Positions 47,001-54,109 of a stretch of 54,109 nucleotides of DNA are shown in pieces (position 1 is the first letter of the stretch; each line of letters opens with the position of its first letter). The translations under genes were made by a program, and so were the position numbers. Source of the stretch: Candidatus Uhrbacteria bacterium (GTDB lineage Bacteria > Patescibacteriota > Patescibacteriia > UBA9934); contig CALRHE010000001.1 of assembly GCA_943359345.1 (NCBI GenBank), positions 65,995 through 120,103 of the forward strand. The letters run 5' to 3'. The notes beneath the pieces were generated by a model. It searched no databases. It saw only the letters and a list, made by a program, of their open reading frames with translations, and was not told where the DNA came from.

Positions 47001-47355
47001 CCGCCGCTGCTAACTTATTACCAGCTCTGACCTTGTCGGTCATTGGTAGTAACGAATCACTAAGCGAGCTCAGCTCTACTCTTGAATCAGTCGTGGCCAA
47101 AGTTGCTTTAGCGACCTCCAGGGTAGCGGCATAACCTGCGCGTAGCTCGGCCCGTGCATCTGGTAATGTTGGTACCACCTCAGCAGACCCTGCTGCCGTG
47201 GGCTCAGCAGATTTATAGTTACGGGCTGCATCACGTTGCCTGATTTGCTCAGCAGCAGCCGCCAACACATCACTAAAACCAACACCCGAGCCAGAGCCTT
47301 GATTACCTTGTTTTCGATCACGCTTAGCTACCATAAGCTTAGCCGTTGGCTTCAA
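44029..47355 (-). CDS. large (1108-aa) Ala-rich coiled-coil protein with C-terminal-half hydrophobic segments, unknown function
   Basis: Long ORF without an N-terminal signal; extended charged helices; hydrophobic segments near NSSLVVASATAAASGAGVALAGLHLA and AGLGGTAVAAGGDML; compact C-terminal region. Confidence 0.75.
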   Translation of the reverse strand: MKPTAKLMVAKRDRKQGNQGSGSGVGFSDVLAAAAEQIRQRDAARNYKSAEPTAAGSAEVVPTLPDARAELRAGYAATLEVAKATLATTDSRVELSSLSDSLLPMTDKVRAGNKLAAAAKALRADIEAKLQLLPSENLRSFKAKPRAPEIDPKLAGAQPDKAMYDLADHFEKLLTSAEVTPGQPLSVPDSQDHAAIPEVYKTLTQEEVQDSLDSLSEQLKSGLDSLTANADVWQPGFRNKPLTEDVRERMIVECTVGFDRFKLEDVYAAVLPARQKEFFKRIKTLARQQRAFERLVERQKQLDTVGGVDPNEAPSTDTQELVKVKLEIAARDRVRAESLAPVPVPAQAQVESASVMSRRERALAKLANSSSGPSDEALGLPDKRSEADLAEQAAAGWISVLGEAQVLIDSDTDAALSELAPAKLETALQALEAETKRLKLAFDQGRLSKLDKVRLEVGVSDGRRERRRLLGRIRKIKSSPVELSTSDLEPINLDIQAKLTELEQGLLEIRDQLNVDVPNVDFLQASLSNAAAKLTEVLDVLKADHQAGFDLGLSRVRAQAIEEDLKRYAASLESIRFELDSESEHEEVESVVRPKTKRVRKPRTTAAAVRPQTDSAQPAIEPRRGMLAGVAATWARAADYIRNGWSRVYKEEILGELSPRELEGRLEAGKSEKLLQVTAGVAGGLASTWGAALVPDLLRWSTQSVAAHLDSKDFQRVILEAVRARQDVYGVRNPVTGNLLEVRLENLRERQQNLLAEIKNLRRLTPELKTLLAQKLETVLSNFGSHGSDVEAEYAERFKEAMDKAVAEAAEAKVMLDAHLISKVSGGKVMREAVNSSLVVASATAAASGAGVALAGLHLARGSAYSLQAVVERYRLAKQAEARGERKSEVTVAKVIKEGFTELWQKIHPSSSIRDKRQAIGTLIRYAGLGGTAVAAGGDMLRQGAEMLDVDELLERALANVKTYAAQVHDKWFGVATPDQVDLPEAPTSGVRFQGEIPVGSRVMGGGQREGITYVLKRVIQNNPEAYGFDSDSDLSAELFAKRLAVQIAQNEGQMRRWLTSEAADKLNLFPEFVDGEWHMSAVVDGHKLSMAELEAEGFTSAAPAQSK

Positions 47356-47638
47356 GAGTTGCCTGCACCTCAGCCATAATTTGATCAGCTTCGGTTTCTA
47401 GAGCCGCCATAGACAAATCGCGCTGGTGACGTGCGGCCCTAATTGAAATATTCAAGTCCTCAAGTTCATGAGTTGACTGAGCAGTCATGTCAGCCCGCAG
47501 CACAGCGTCAAACTTTTTGAGTTGCTCCAGACTCATGTCTGGAATCAAAACCGCCCAAGCCTGTTTTTCAGCAACCGAAAAATGAGACGCCGCCAGCATT
47601 TCAGCTAAATGTTGTCCGTACGCACGCGCATCATCCAT
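47339..47638 (-). CDS. small helical hypothetical protein, overlaps the start of the 1108-aa gene
   Basis: MDDARAYGQHLAEMLAASHFSVAEKQAWAVLIPDMSLEQLKKFDAVLRADM...; overlaps the downstream start. Confidence 0.6.
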   Translation of the reverse strand: MDDARAYGQHLAEMLAASHFSVAEKQAWAVLIPDMSLEQLKKFDAVLRADMTAQSTHELEDLNISIRAARHQRDLSMAALETEADQIMAEVQATLEANG

Positions 47639-47735
47639 AACTGCTGTATATTGTACTACAATCTGTGCTCATTCTGGTCCTTGGTTGTCCCCCTTTACGA
47701 ACGCGTGCGACAGCGGTATGTTTTATAGTACCTGT

Positions 47736-49211
47736 ATGTCTGTTGAGTTTGATAAGTTTCGAGAAGTTCTCGATAGTCGCTATTCTCAAGACGACATCGC
47801 GCTCATAGAGCGTGCTTTTGAGTTCGCAAAAACTGCTCATGACGGTCAGTTCCGCGTGACCGGCGAGCCTTATTTTGCTCACTCAGCAGCCGTAGCCGCT
47901 AAGCTGGCCGATCTCAAACTCCCGAGTGCAGTCATTGTCGCCGGGGTCCTACATGACGTTCCAGAAGATACTAGTAAGACCTTACAAGATGTCATTGATG
48001 AGTTCGGTGATGATATCGCCAGCATGGTTGGCGCCGTCACCAAGCTGGGTAAAGTTAAGTACCGGGGTGAGGACAGGTACGCTGAAAATCTGCGTAAAAT
48101 GTTCGTGGCCATGGCCCAAGACGTACGGGTGATTTTCATCAAATTCGCAGACCGCATGCACAACATGGAAACGCTCTACGCGCTTGAAGAAAAAAAGCGT
48201 ATTCGGATCGCTAAAGAAGTCTTGGAAATCTACGCTCCGATTGCAAACCGTCTGGGCATGGGCGAATATCGGGGTTTGTTTGAAGACTACGCCTTTAAAT
48301 ATTTACAACCCAAGGAATACAGCTGGACCCAACATTTACTTGAGGAAAGAGTTAAAAAATTTGGGCCAGCCATGGAACGAGCAATAAAAAGCGTAGATTT
48401 TGAATTGCGTAAAAATGGTGTTCAAGGTGTAGAGCTACACGGACGCGTCAAACATTGCTACAGCCTGCACCGCAAACTTTTGCGTTATAAAAGTGATATC
48501 AGCAAAGTTTATGACATTGTAGCCTTGCGCATTTTGGTTAAGGATATTCCAGCCTGCTACGGCGCGCTTGGCGTTTTACACGGTCTGTACACCCCTTTGC
48601 CTGGCCGCATCAAGGATTACATTGCTCAACCTAAACCAAACGGTTATCAGTCGCTCCACACTTCAGTCTTTGATGAACAAGGTTCAGTGCTTGAGTTCCA
48701 AATCCGTACTCATCAGATGCATGAAGAGAATGAATACGGTGTGGCAGCCCATTGGCGCTATAAAGAAAAAGGCACAGCCCCTAATGAACGTCAGGTGCGC
48801 TGGATGGAAGAATTGGCTCTGATCCAAAAAGAACTGTCTACCTCTGACTTCATGCAACACCTGAACGAGCTTAAGCTCGACATGTTCAGCGACCGTATCT
48901 TTGTGTTCACTCCGCGCGGTGATGTCATCGACCTACCAGAACACTCAACGCCCATAGACCTAGCCTATGCCATCCACTCAGAAATCGGCAATAAAGCCGT
49001 GCAGACACGCATTAATGGCGAGATCGCTAGTTTGGACACCCCACTTAAATCAGGTGACTTATGTGAAATTATTGTGGATCGTAATCGCAAACTCCCCAAT
49101 GAAGATTGGCTCGGTTTTATAAAAACCCGTCACGCCAGGGAAAAAATCAAAGACGCGCTCAGAGGTAGCAAACCTGGTCTGTGGTCATCACTTATGAAGC
49201 ACGTCCGGTGA
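47736..49211 (+). CDS. RelA/SpoT family (p)ppGpp synthetase/hydrolase, short form
   Basis: HD domain (VAGVLHDVPEDT), synthetase region (YDIVALRILV...RIKDYIAQPKPNGYQSLHTSV), TGS (DRIFVFTPRGDVIDLPEHSTPIDLAYAIHSEIG); start at the internal Met. Confidence 0.93.
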   Translation: MSVEFDKFREVLDSRYSQDDIALIERAFEFAKTAHDGQFRVTGEPYFAHSAAVAAKLADLKLPSAVIVAGVLHDVPEDTSKTLQDVIDEFGDDIASMVGAVTKLGKVKYRGEDRYAENLRKMFVAMAQDVRVIFIKFADRMHNMETLYALEEKKRIRIAKEVLEIYAPIANRLGMGEYRGLFEDYAFKYLQPKEYSWTQHLLEERVKKFGPAMERAIKSVDFELRKNGVQGVELHGRVKHCYSLHRKLLRYKSDISKVYDIVALRILVKDIPACYGALGVLHGLYTPLPGRIKDYIAQPKPNGYQSLHTSVFDEQGSVLEFQIRTHQMHEENEYGVAAHWRYKEKGTAPNERQVRWMEELALIQKELSTSDFMQHLNELKLDMFSDRIFVFTPRGDVIDLPEHSTPIDLAYAIHSEIGNKAVQTRINGEIASLDTPLKSGDLCEIIVDRNRKLPNEDWLGFIKTRHAREKIKDALRGSKPGLWSSLMKHVR

Positions 49212-50157
49212 ATCGATCAACCAGTTCTTTAAGGTCTTCACGCGAATAAAAATGTACGATCACCCGACCAGTCCCACCCTGCATTTCAATCACAACCTTG
49301 GTACCAAGTTTTTCTCTGAGCTCACCCTCTAAAGCGGCCAAATTAGGGTCCTTGCCAGCACTCGCCTTGCGGCTTTTAGCTCCAGCTTTAGCCTCGGCTT
49401 CACGCACTGTCATCTTGCCTGTCAGCATCTGATTGTAAATTTCACGTCGTCGACTAGGCACCGGCTCAGCCAGTAAGGTCCTGGCATGACTGCGTGAAAT
49501 CCGACCCTGAGCCAAAGCCTCAAGCATGTCTTTTTCAAGCTCCAACAGGCGTAAGGCGTTGGTGATTGTAGATCGAGCCTTGCCCACGCGTCCGGCTATG
49601 TCTTCCTGAAGCAAGCCGAACTGCTCAATCAGCACCTGATAAGCCTTAGCCTCTTCAACTGGATTCAAGTCCTGACGTTGAATGTTTTCAATCAAGGCCA
49701 GCTCGAGCTTCTCTTGCTCATCAGCTCTGGGCCTAACAATGATAGGGATTTTTTCAAGACCGAGTGCTCTTGAGGCACGCAAACGGCGTTCACCGGCGAT
49801 CAATTCGTATTTGCCTTTACCAGCCTCAATAGCCACCAGCGGTTGCAAGATGCCATGCTCAAGAATGCTGGCCTTCAAATCTGATAAAGCTTCGTCATCA
49901 AACTGAGTACGAGGTTGTTGGCTGTTGGCTTTAATATCACTCGGCGACACGTAACGAATTTTTAAATCACCTTCACCACTATCGATCGGTTCAGGGCTGA
50001 AGCTCGATGACTCAGCCGACTGATACGGCTCCGCAACCACAATAGGCGTAGCCACAGCAACCTGGGCCGAGACCGAACTCAAGACTGGTACCGACCCCGA
50101 ACCAGGACCAATCAATGATCCCAAGCCTCTCCCAAGCCCCCCCTTTGGTTTTGACAT
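49192..50157 (-). CDS. parB: chromosome partitioning protein ParB
   Basis: MSKPKGGLGRGLGSLIG...NSQQPRTQFDDEALSDLKASILEHGILQPLVAIEAGKGKYELIAGERRLRASRALG. Confidence 0.95.
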   Translation of the reverse strand: MSKPKGGLGRGLGSLIGPGSGSVPVLSSVSAQVAVATPIVVAEPYQSAESSSFSPEPIDSGEGDLKIRYVSPSDIKANSQQPRTQFDDEALSDLKASILEHGILQPLVAIEAGKGKYELIAGERRLRASRALGLEKIPIIVRPRADEQEKLELALIENIQRQDLNPVEEAKAYQVLIEQFGLLQEDIAGRVGKARSTITNALRLLELEKDMLEALAQGRISRSHARTLLAEPVPSRRREIYNQMLTGKMTVREAEAKAGAKSRKASAGKDPNLAALEGELREKLGTKVVIEMQGGTGRVIVHFYSREDLKELVDRFTGRAS

Positions 50158-50170
50158 AATGCTTACCTTA

Positions 50171-50974
50171 CTAGGTTTGAGCCTGCTCTCGCTCCAGAAA
50201 CTCTCGTGCCAACCGTTCGTAGGCCCTAGCCGCCTTAGAAGCGGGATCGTAATGAAGAATCGACTTACCAAAGCTAGGTGCCTCGGCCAGACGCACGCTT
50301 CTAGGAATGACCGAACGGAAAATCTTGCCTGGAAAATGTTTATACAGCTCTTGCAAGACTTGATTTGAAAGATTGGTTCGTGGATCGAACATAGTTATCA
50401 CTGCGCCCATGATAGCAAGCTCTGGCTTCAAATGCTCGCGCACCAAGTTTACTGTCTGCATAAGCTGGCCCAAACCCTCTAAGGCATAGTACTCAGCCTG
50501 CACCGGCACCAGCACGCTGTCACTGGCTACCAAGCCGTTGATAGTCAGCAAGCCAAGTGACGGCGGGTTGTCTATAATGATGTAATCGTAATCATTACGC
50601 ACTGACAATAAGGCCTGTTCAAGCTTTCGCTCACGGTTAAACTCGTTTACTAGCTCTACCTGAGCACCAGCCAAATTGGGGCTACCAGGCAAAATCGACA
50701 AACCAGCGTGGGCTGAGGACAAAATATACTCTTTGGTGTTCTCAACATTTGATAAAGCTTCATACGTTCCTGGCAACTCGTTAATGTCATGACCAAAACC
50801 GCTCGAAGCATTACCTTGCGGATCCAGATCAACTAATAATACATATTTCCCGTAGTGGGCCAAATATGCCGCCAAATTCATGGAGGTCGTGGTTTTACCC
50901 ACCCCCCCTTTCTGGTTCACCACCGAGACAATGTGTGCCATATTCGATGCAAAGTTTACCATATTCACATTCAT
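50171..50974 (-). CDS. parA: chromosome partitioning ATPase ParA/Soj
   Basis: IVSVVNQKGGVGKTTTSMNLAAYLAHYGKYVLLVDLDPQGNASSGFG. Confidence 0.96.
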   Translation of the reverse strand: MNVNMVNFASNMAHIVSVVNQKGGVGKTTTSMNLAAYLAHYGKYVLLVDLDPQGNASSGFGHDINELPGTYEALSNVENTKEYILSSAHAGLSILPGSPNLAGAQVELVNEFNRERKLEQALLSVRNDYDYIIIDNPPSLGLLTINGLVASDSVLVPVQAEYYALEGLGQLMQTVNLVREHLKPELAIMGAVITMFDPRTNLSNQVLQELYKHFPGKIFRSVIPRSVRLAEAPSFGKSILHYDPASKAARAYERLAREFLEREQAQT

Positions 50975-51004
50975 CTACCAGTTCACTATAAACAGCTTGA
51001 GAAC

Positions 51005-51033
51005 TTGAAAACTTTGGCTGGTTCTGCTAATAT
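51005..51033 (+). promoter_or_regulatory. sigma70-type promoter for tRNA-Leu
   Basis: TTGAAA, 17-nt spacer, TAATAT. Confidence 0.7.
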
Positions 51034-51044
51034 TCCTGCCGTGC

Positions 51045-51130
51045 GCCGGGGTGGCGGAATGGTATACGCGACGGACTCAAAATCCGTTTCTCGCAAGAGA
51101 TTGAGGGTTCGAGTCCCTCTCCCGGTACCA
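51045..51130 (+). tRNA. tRNA-Leu(CAA), CCA encoded
   Basis: gccgggg...tcccggtacca; anticodon arm acgga-ctCAAaa-tccgt; class II variable arm tctcgcaagaga. Confidence 0.93.
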
Positions 51131-51308
51131 GAGACCTCATACAATATCAGGATACTGCGCTGCGGTACCCCAAATATTTTATGAGATCTCTGTAACGCAC
51201 ATAAGAAACCTATTGAGTTCGTCGGATACTAGGAGTGAACAAGTAGACAAAATGACGCAAAGACGACCTACTAAGTAAGTGGCGAAACTTGGGCAGGTCG
51301 GCTGTTAC

Positions 51309-51384
51309 GGCTGGGTAGCTCAGTCGGTAGAGCACAGGACTCATAAGCCTGTTGTCGCGGGTTCGATCCCCGCCCCAGCTACCA
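51309..51384 (+). tRNA. tRNA-Met(CAT), probably elongator (Ile2 not excluded)
   Basis: ggctggg...cccagctacca; anticodon loop ctCATaa; lacks initiator C1-A72 and GGG/CCC features. Confidence 0.88.
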
Positions 51385-51416
51385 AAAAAGTCTTGGCTTA
51401 GGCCAGGCCTTTTTTA
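51384..51416 (+). terminator. intrinsic terminator after tRNA-Met
   Basis: aaaaaag-tcttggc-ttag-gccaggc-ctttttt. Confidence 0.7.
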
Positions 51417-51430
51417 TATAGTCATAAAGC

Positions 51431-51459
51431 TTGACCAACATCACAAAAACGTGTATTCT
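51431..51459 (+). promoter_or_regulatory. sigma70-type promoter for tRNA-fMet
   Basis: TTGACC, 17-nt spacer, TATTCT. Confidence 0.75.
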
Positions 51460-51487
51460 TGCGTCGCCTGAATACAGGCATAAATAT

Positions 51488-51564
51488 CGCGGGGTAGAGC
51501 AGCCAGGCAGCTCGTCGGGCTCATAACCCGAAGGTCGTCGGTTCAAATCCGACCCCCGCAACCA
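51488..51564 (+). tRNA. initiator tRNA-fMet(CAT)
   Basis: C1-A72 mismatch (cgcgggg...cccccgcaacca), anticodon stem tcGGG-ctCATaa-CCCga. Confidence 0.94.
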
Positions 51565-51566
51565 AA

Positions 51567-51597
51567 AACATCCCGTCTAAGGCGGGATGTTTTTGTC
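51567..51597 (+). terminator. intrinsic terminator after tRNA-fMet
   Basis: aaacatcccg-tctaagg-cgggatgttttt. Confidence 0.8.
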
Positions 51598-51626
51598 CTG
51601 AGCGAGCGTAGCGAGTCTAAGGACCT
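51597..51626. repeat. REP-like short palindrome
   Basis: gtcctgagcgagcgtagcgagtctaaggac (gtcct/aggac ends), of the widespread tcctgagcga...aagga type. Confidence 0.5.
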
Positions 51627-51664
51627 ATCGAATAACACCATCCATGCTATTATTTACAAACTTT

Positions 51665-52141
51665 ATGACAACTACTACACACACCGCTATCGGGGTACTA
51701 ATTGGGACGGCGGTTGGTAACCCTATTCTTGGCTTTGGACTGGGGTTTATCTCCCACTACCTAGTTGACATTATCCCTCATGGAGACATGCACATGCGGG
51801 ATAGTAATAACCTAGTGAACAAAAAAAATGAGCGCCAGTCTCATGTCTTTGTAATTATAGATGTCGCCCTCGGCATTACACTTTTAAACATTCTCGGAAC
51901 GGTTCTGTCAGACGACGTAACCCGCAGCACGGTTTACGCCGCTAGTATCTTTGGCAGTGTGCTGCCAGATGCCATGGTGGGCGTGAATGACCTCGTAAAA
52001 TCAAAACTCGGACGCCTCCACACTCGCTTTCACTTCCATTTTCACGACCTTTTGTGCCGTAAACATGGTGACTCAAAGCTGCGCTATTCACTTGCAGCCC
52101 AAGCGATTTTTATAGTTGGTGTCGTCTATTTTTTAAGTTAA
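51665..52141 (+). CDS. integral membrane protein, possible DUF457/YdjM-like metal-dependent hydrolase relative
   Basis: MTTTTHTAIGVLIGTAVGNPILGFGLGFISHYLVDIIPHGD (His/Asp motif in the N-terminal membrane region). Confidence 0.5.
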   Translation: MTTTTHTAIGVLIGTAVGNPILGFGLGFISHYLVDIIPHGDMHMRDSNNLVNKKNERQSHVFVIIDVALGITLLNILGTVLSDDVTRSTVYAASIFGSVLPDAMVGVNDLVKSKLGRLHTRFHFHFHDLLCRKHGDSKLRYSLAAQAIFIVGVVYFLS

Positions 52142-52291
52142 CCCCTCACGGCGGGTAAACGGCGGATAACCCTCCCGCCGTAGTCTGTCGAGAGTACCGA
52201 CTCAGAAGTTCCCTCCTCACTTCAGCCTCGACAAACTTTAAGGCGGGAAAAGGTTTATTTCGAAGGTGTTGGGGGCCGATAGGCTGAAAAC

Positions 52292-52795
52292 CTATAAAAC
52301 AGCCCCGCCTGCGAGCGTAAGGATTAAAACAAAGGTCGCACCGCCAAGCATACCCAAGAGAATGCCTAGGGCGGCTTGTTTAAAGGGAATTTTTAAGGCC
52401 ACAGCTGCAAAACTGGCGGTCCAAACTCCCGTCAGCGGGAATGGGATAACCAAAAACATAAATAAAGCCAAAGCGCCATACTTGGCGTAACGGTCTTTTA
52501 GTTTAAATTCAGCTCTGGCAATCGCCATATCAAGTGGACGCAACAAGCTCGGAAAATATTTCTCGATCAATTCGTGAGCCAGCTCAAGGCCCAAATAGAC
52601 TGGAAAGAAAATCAAGGTCGCTCCAACCACTGCCAAGACGAAAACCAAGGCTGGGGGCAATTGGTATTCATGGATTCCGAATGGGATAGATAATTGGTAT
52701 TCAGTAATCGGGATGGCGGACAACAAAATAACCCGCATCCAAGCGGGTACCCCCTCTAAGGCAGAAATGATGGCATCTGTCATAGGGTTGGCCAC
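52292..52795 (-). CDS. COG2426-type small multidrug export-like membrane protein
   Basis: VILLSAIPITEYQLSIPFGIHEYQLPPALVFVLAVVGATL...KYGALALFMFLVIPFPLTGVWTASFAA. Confidence 0.78.
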   Translation of the reverse strand: MANPMTDAIISALEGVPAWMRVILLSAIPITEYQLSIPFGIHEYQLPPALVFVLAVVGATLIFFPVYLGLELAHELIEKYFPSLLRPLDMAIARAEFKLKDRYAKYGALALFMFLVIPFPLTGVWTASFAAVALKIPFKQAALGILLGMLGGATFVLILTLAGGAVL

Positions 52796-53751
52796 TCAAA
52801 AGTTTTAAACGCCCAACCAGCTAGATCTATGGCATCTTCAAAACGCGCCTCAATCTCATCAGCACCCAGGACCACGATGTAGACCTCATTGCCCTCATGA
52901 ACGACAGCCGCAGCCAAACAGTAACCGGCCTCCGGAATATAGCCTGTTTTGCCAGCCGTCACCTGATAATCGCCAGAGTTCAGTGGCGAGGTCAACAACA
53001 GATTGGTGGACGGAATCGAAGCCACTCGACCACTCGACTGCTGTACGCTCAAAGTGGCATCGGTCATAAACTGAGCTATTTCAGGATGCTGCTTAGCTTC
53101 AGCTAAAAGTACTGATAGCTCACCTACGGTCGAGACATTGTTCACCGATAATCCACTCGGATCTTCAAAACGACTGTCTAGCATACCTAACTCAATAGCC
53201 TTAGTGTTCATGCGAGCAACAAACTCCTCAGTCGTTAAGCCCGAGTGGCGGACCAAGGCCCGAGTGGCGGTATTGTCAGAGCCAACCATACTAGCGCCAA
53301 GCACATCTTCAAGCCGCAAGGGGTCGTTGTAATACAAATAAACGCGTCCCGTTCCAGCAAAATCCTCAGGTGTCACCGACACGTAGGCCTCAAGATTGGG
53401 ATCTGTTTCAAGGAAAACCAGGGCAGCCATGAGTTTTGAAATACTTCCAATCGGACGAACTTCATTTGGATTTTTTGAAAATAAGCTAGTGCCGCTCTCA
53501 GCATCAATAACAATCACACTCTGCGCAGAAGTCACCACCCCAAAAGACTGAAGATCAACCTTCTTGGGCGGTGGCGCAGCCTTATCCTTGGCCATGGGAA
53601 GCGTGGCCGTTGGTCCGTAAACTAAACTTGAAATCACGGTGTCATTAGCTATCTCAACCCCTGCCTGAAGCTCTAAAACAGCACCGTCGATCGGGAAAAA
53701 ATTCACGACGCTGGCAGCAAACAAAAGATTGGATAACACCTTAACAATCAT
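52780..53751 (-). CDS. D-alanyl-D-alanine carboxypeptidase (S11 family)
   Basis: RPIGSISKLMAALVFLE (SxxK), MVGSDNTATRALVRHSG (SxN), AGKTGYIPEAGYCLA (KTG). Confidence 0.9.
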   Translation of the reverse strand: MIVKVLSNLLFAASVVNFFPIDGAVLELQAGVEIANDTVISSLVYGPTATLPMAKDKAAPPPKKVDLQSFGVVTSAQSVIVIDAESGTSLFSKNPNEVRPIGSISKLMAALVFLETDPNLEAYVSVTPEDFAGTGRVYLYYNDPLRLEDVLGASMVGSDNTATRALVRHSGLTTEEFVARMNTKAIELGMLDSRFEDPSGLSVNNVSTVGELSVLLAEAKQHPEIAQFMTDATLSVQQSSGRVASIPSTNLLLTSPLNSGDYQVTAGKTGYIPEAGYCLAAAVVHEGNEVYIVVLGADEIEARFEDAIDLAGWAFKTFEWPTL

Positions 53752-54109
53752 ACCTCCTTTGAAGTTTCAGACATGACAGCAGATAATAGCTTATCTATGT
53801 GAGCATTGGCGTGGAGGGTGGCGTAATCTGGAAGCTCGTCTTTCGAGTGGAGCCCAAGGAAACGTAACGTATCAGGAGACAGGCTGTACACCGGTTGCAT
53901 ACGTTGGGCGTCGTCGCTTTCTTCGACCAGCCCTCGCATCAGTAGGTTACGCAAAATCAAACTACAGTTTACACCACGGATAGCCTCGATCTCAGGTTTA
54001 GTGACCGGCCCACGATATGCAATAATGGTCAGCGCCTCAAGCGACGGCCGTGTGAGCTCCGGAGCCAGCTCGTCTTTAGCAATTTTACTCACCGTTTCTG
54101 CACAGGCCG
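53748..54109 (-). CDS. scpB: segregation and condensation protein ScpB, N-terminus beyond the window
   Basis: LTRPSLEALTIIAYRGPVTKPEIEAIRGVNCSLILRNLLMRGLVEE; the frame stays open (ACAETVSKIAK...) to the right edge. Confidence 0.9.
   Translation of the reverse strand, partial: ACAETVSKIAKDELAPELTRPSLEALTIIAYRGPVTKPEIEAIRGVNCSLILRNLLMRGLVEESDDAQRMQPVYSLSPDTLRFLGLHSKDELPDYATLHANAHIDKLLSAVMSETSKEV

Noticed and set aside
49192-50974. parS-type site near parA-parB
   Set aside because: No clear TGTTNCACGTGAAACA-like sequence was found by eye; a PWM scan would be needed.
51309-51384. A-G mismatch closing the anticodon loop of tRNA-Met as evidence of a pseudogene
   Set aside because: The rest of the cloverleaf, promoter context and CCA are intact, and mismatches at 31-39 can be tolerated; not enough to call it defective.

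Overview
The window looks like a chromosomal segment from a Patescibacteria/CPR-type bacterium. This is inferred from gene content, compact overlapping operons and giant lineage-specific surface proteins; no phylogeny was run. Housekeeping loci: smpB-ssrA(tmRNA), infC-rpmI-rplT, tRNA-Asp, pyk, nrdR, ftsZ-ftsA, dgkA-ybeY, hflX, yqeY-like, rpsU, hisS, lepB, an LCP protein, der-pth, dprA-folC-topA, rel, parA-parB, tRNA-Leu/Met/fMet, a D,D-carboxypeptidase and scpB (cut by the window edge). Accessory content: (i) a GC-rich two-ORF cassette (about 4.29-5.57 kb) with a consensus promoter, structured leader and two look-alike branched hairpins; (ii) a candidate structured ncRNA directly upstream of tRNA-Asp; (iii) a 5'-truncated serine recombinase; (iv) a roughly 13.6 kb minus-strand surface-protein operon with a 3080-aa protein that has a VirB2/TrbC-like N-terminus, IPT/TIG and SbsA-like Ig regions, DUF4215-like Cys repeats and a VWA-like domain; (v) several intergenic palindromic elements, including a two-copy MITE-like family around ftsZ/nrdR; (vi) a 1108-aa coiled-coil/membrane protein of unknown function. 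All calls come from reading the sequence; no database search or folding program was run.
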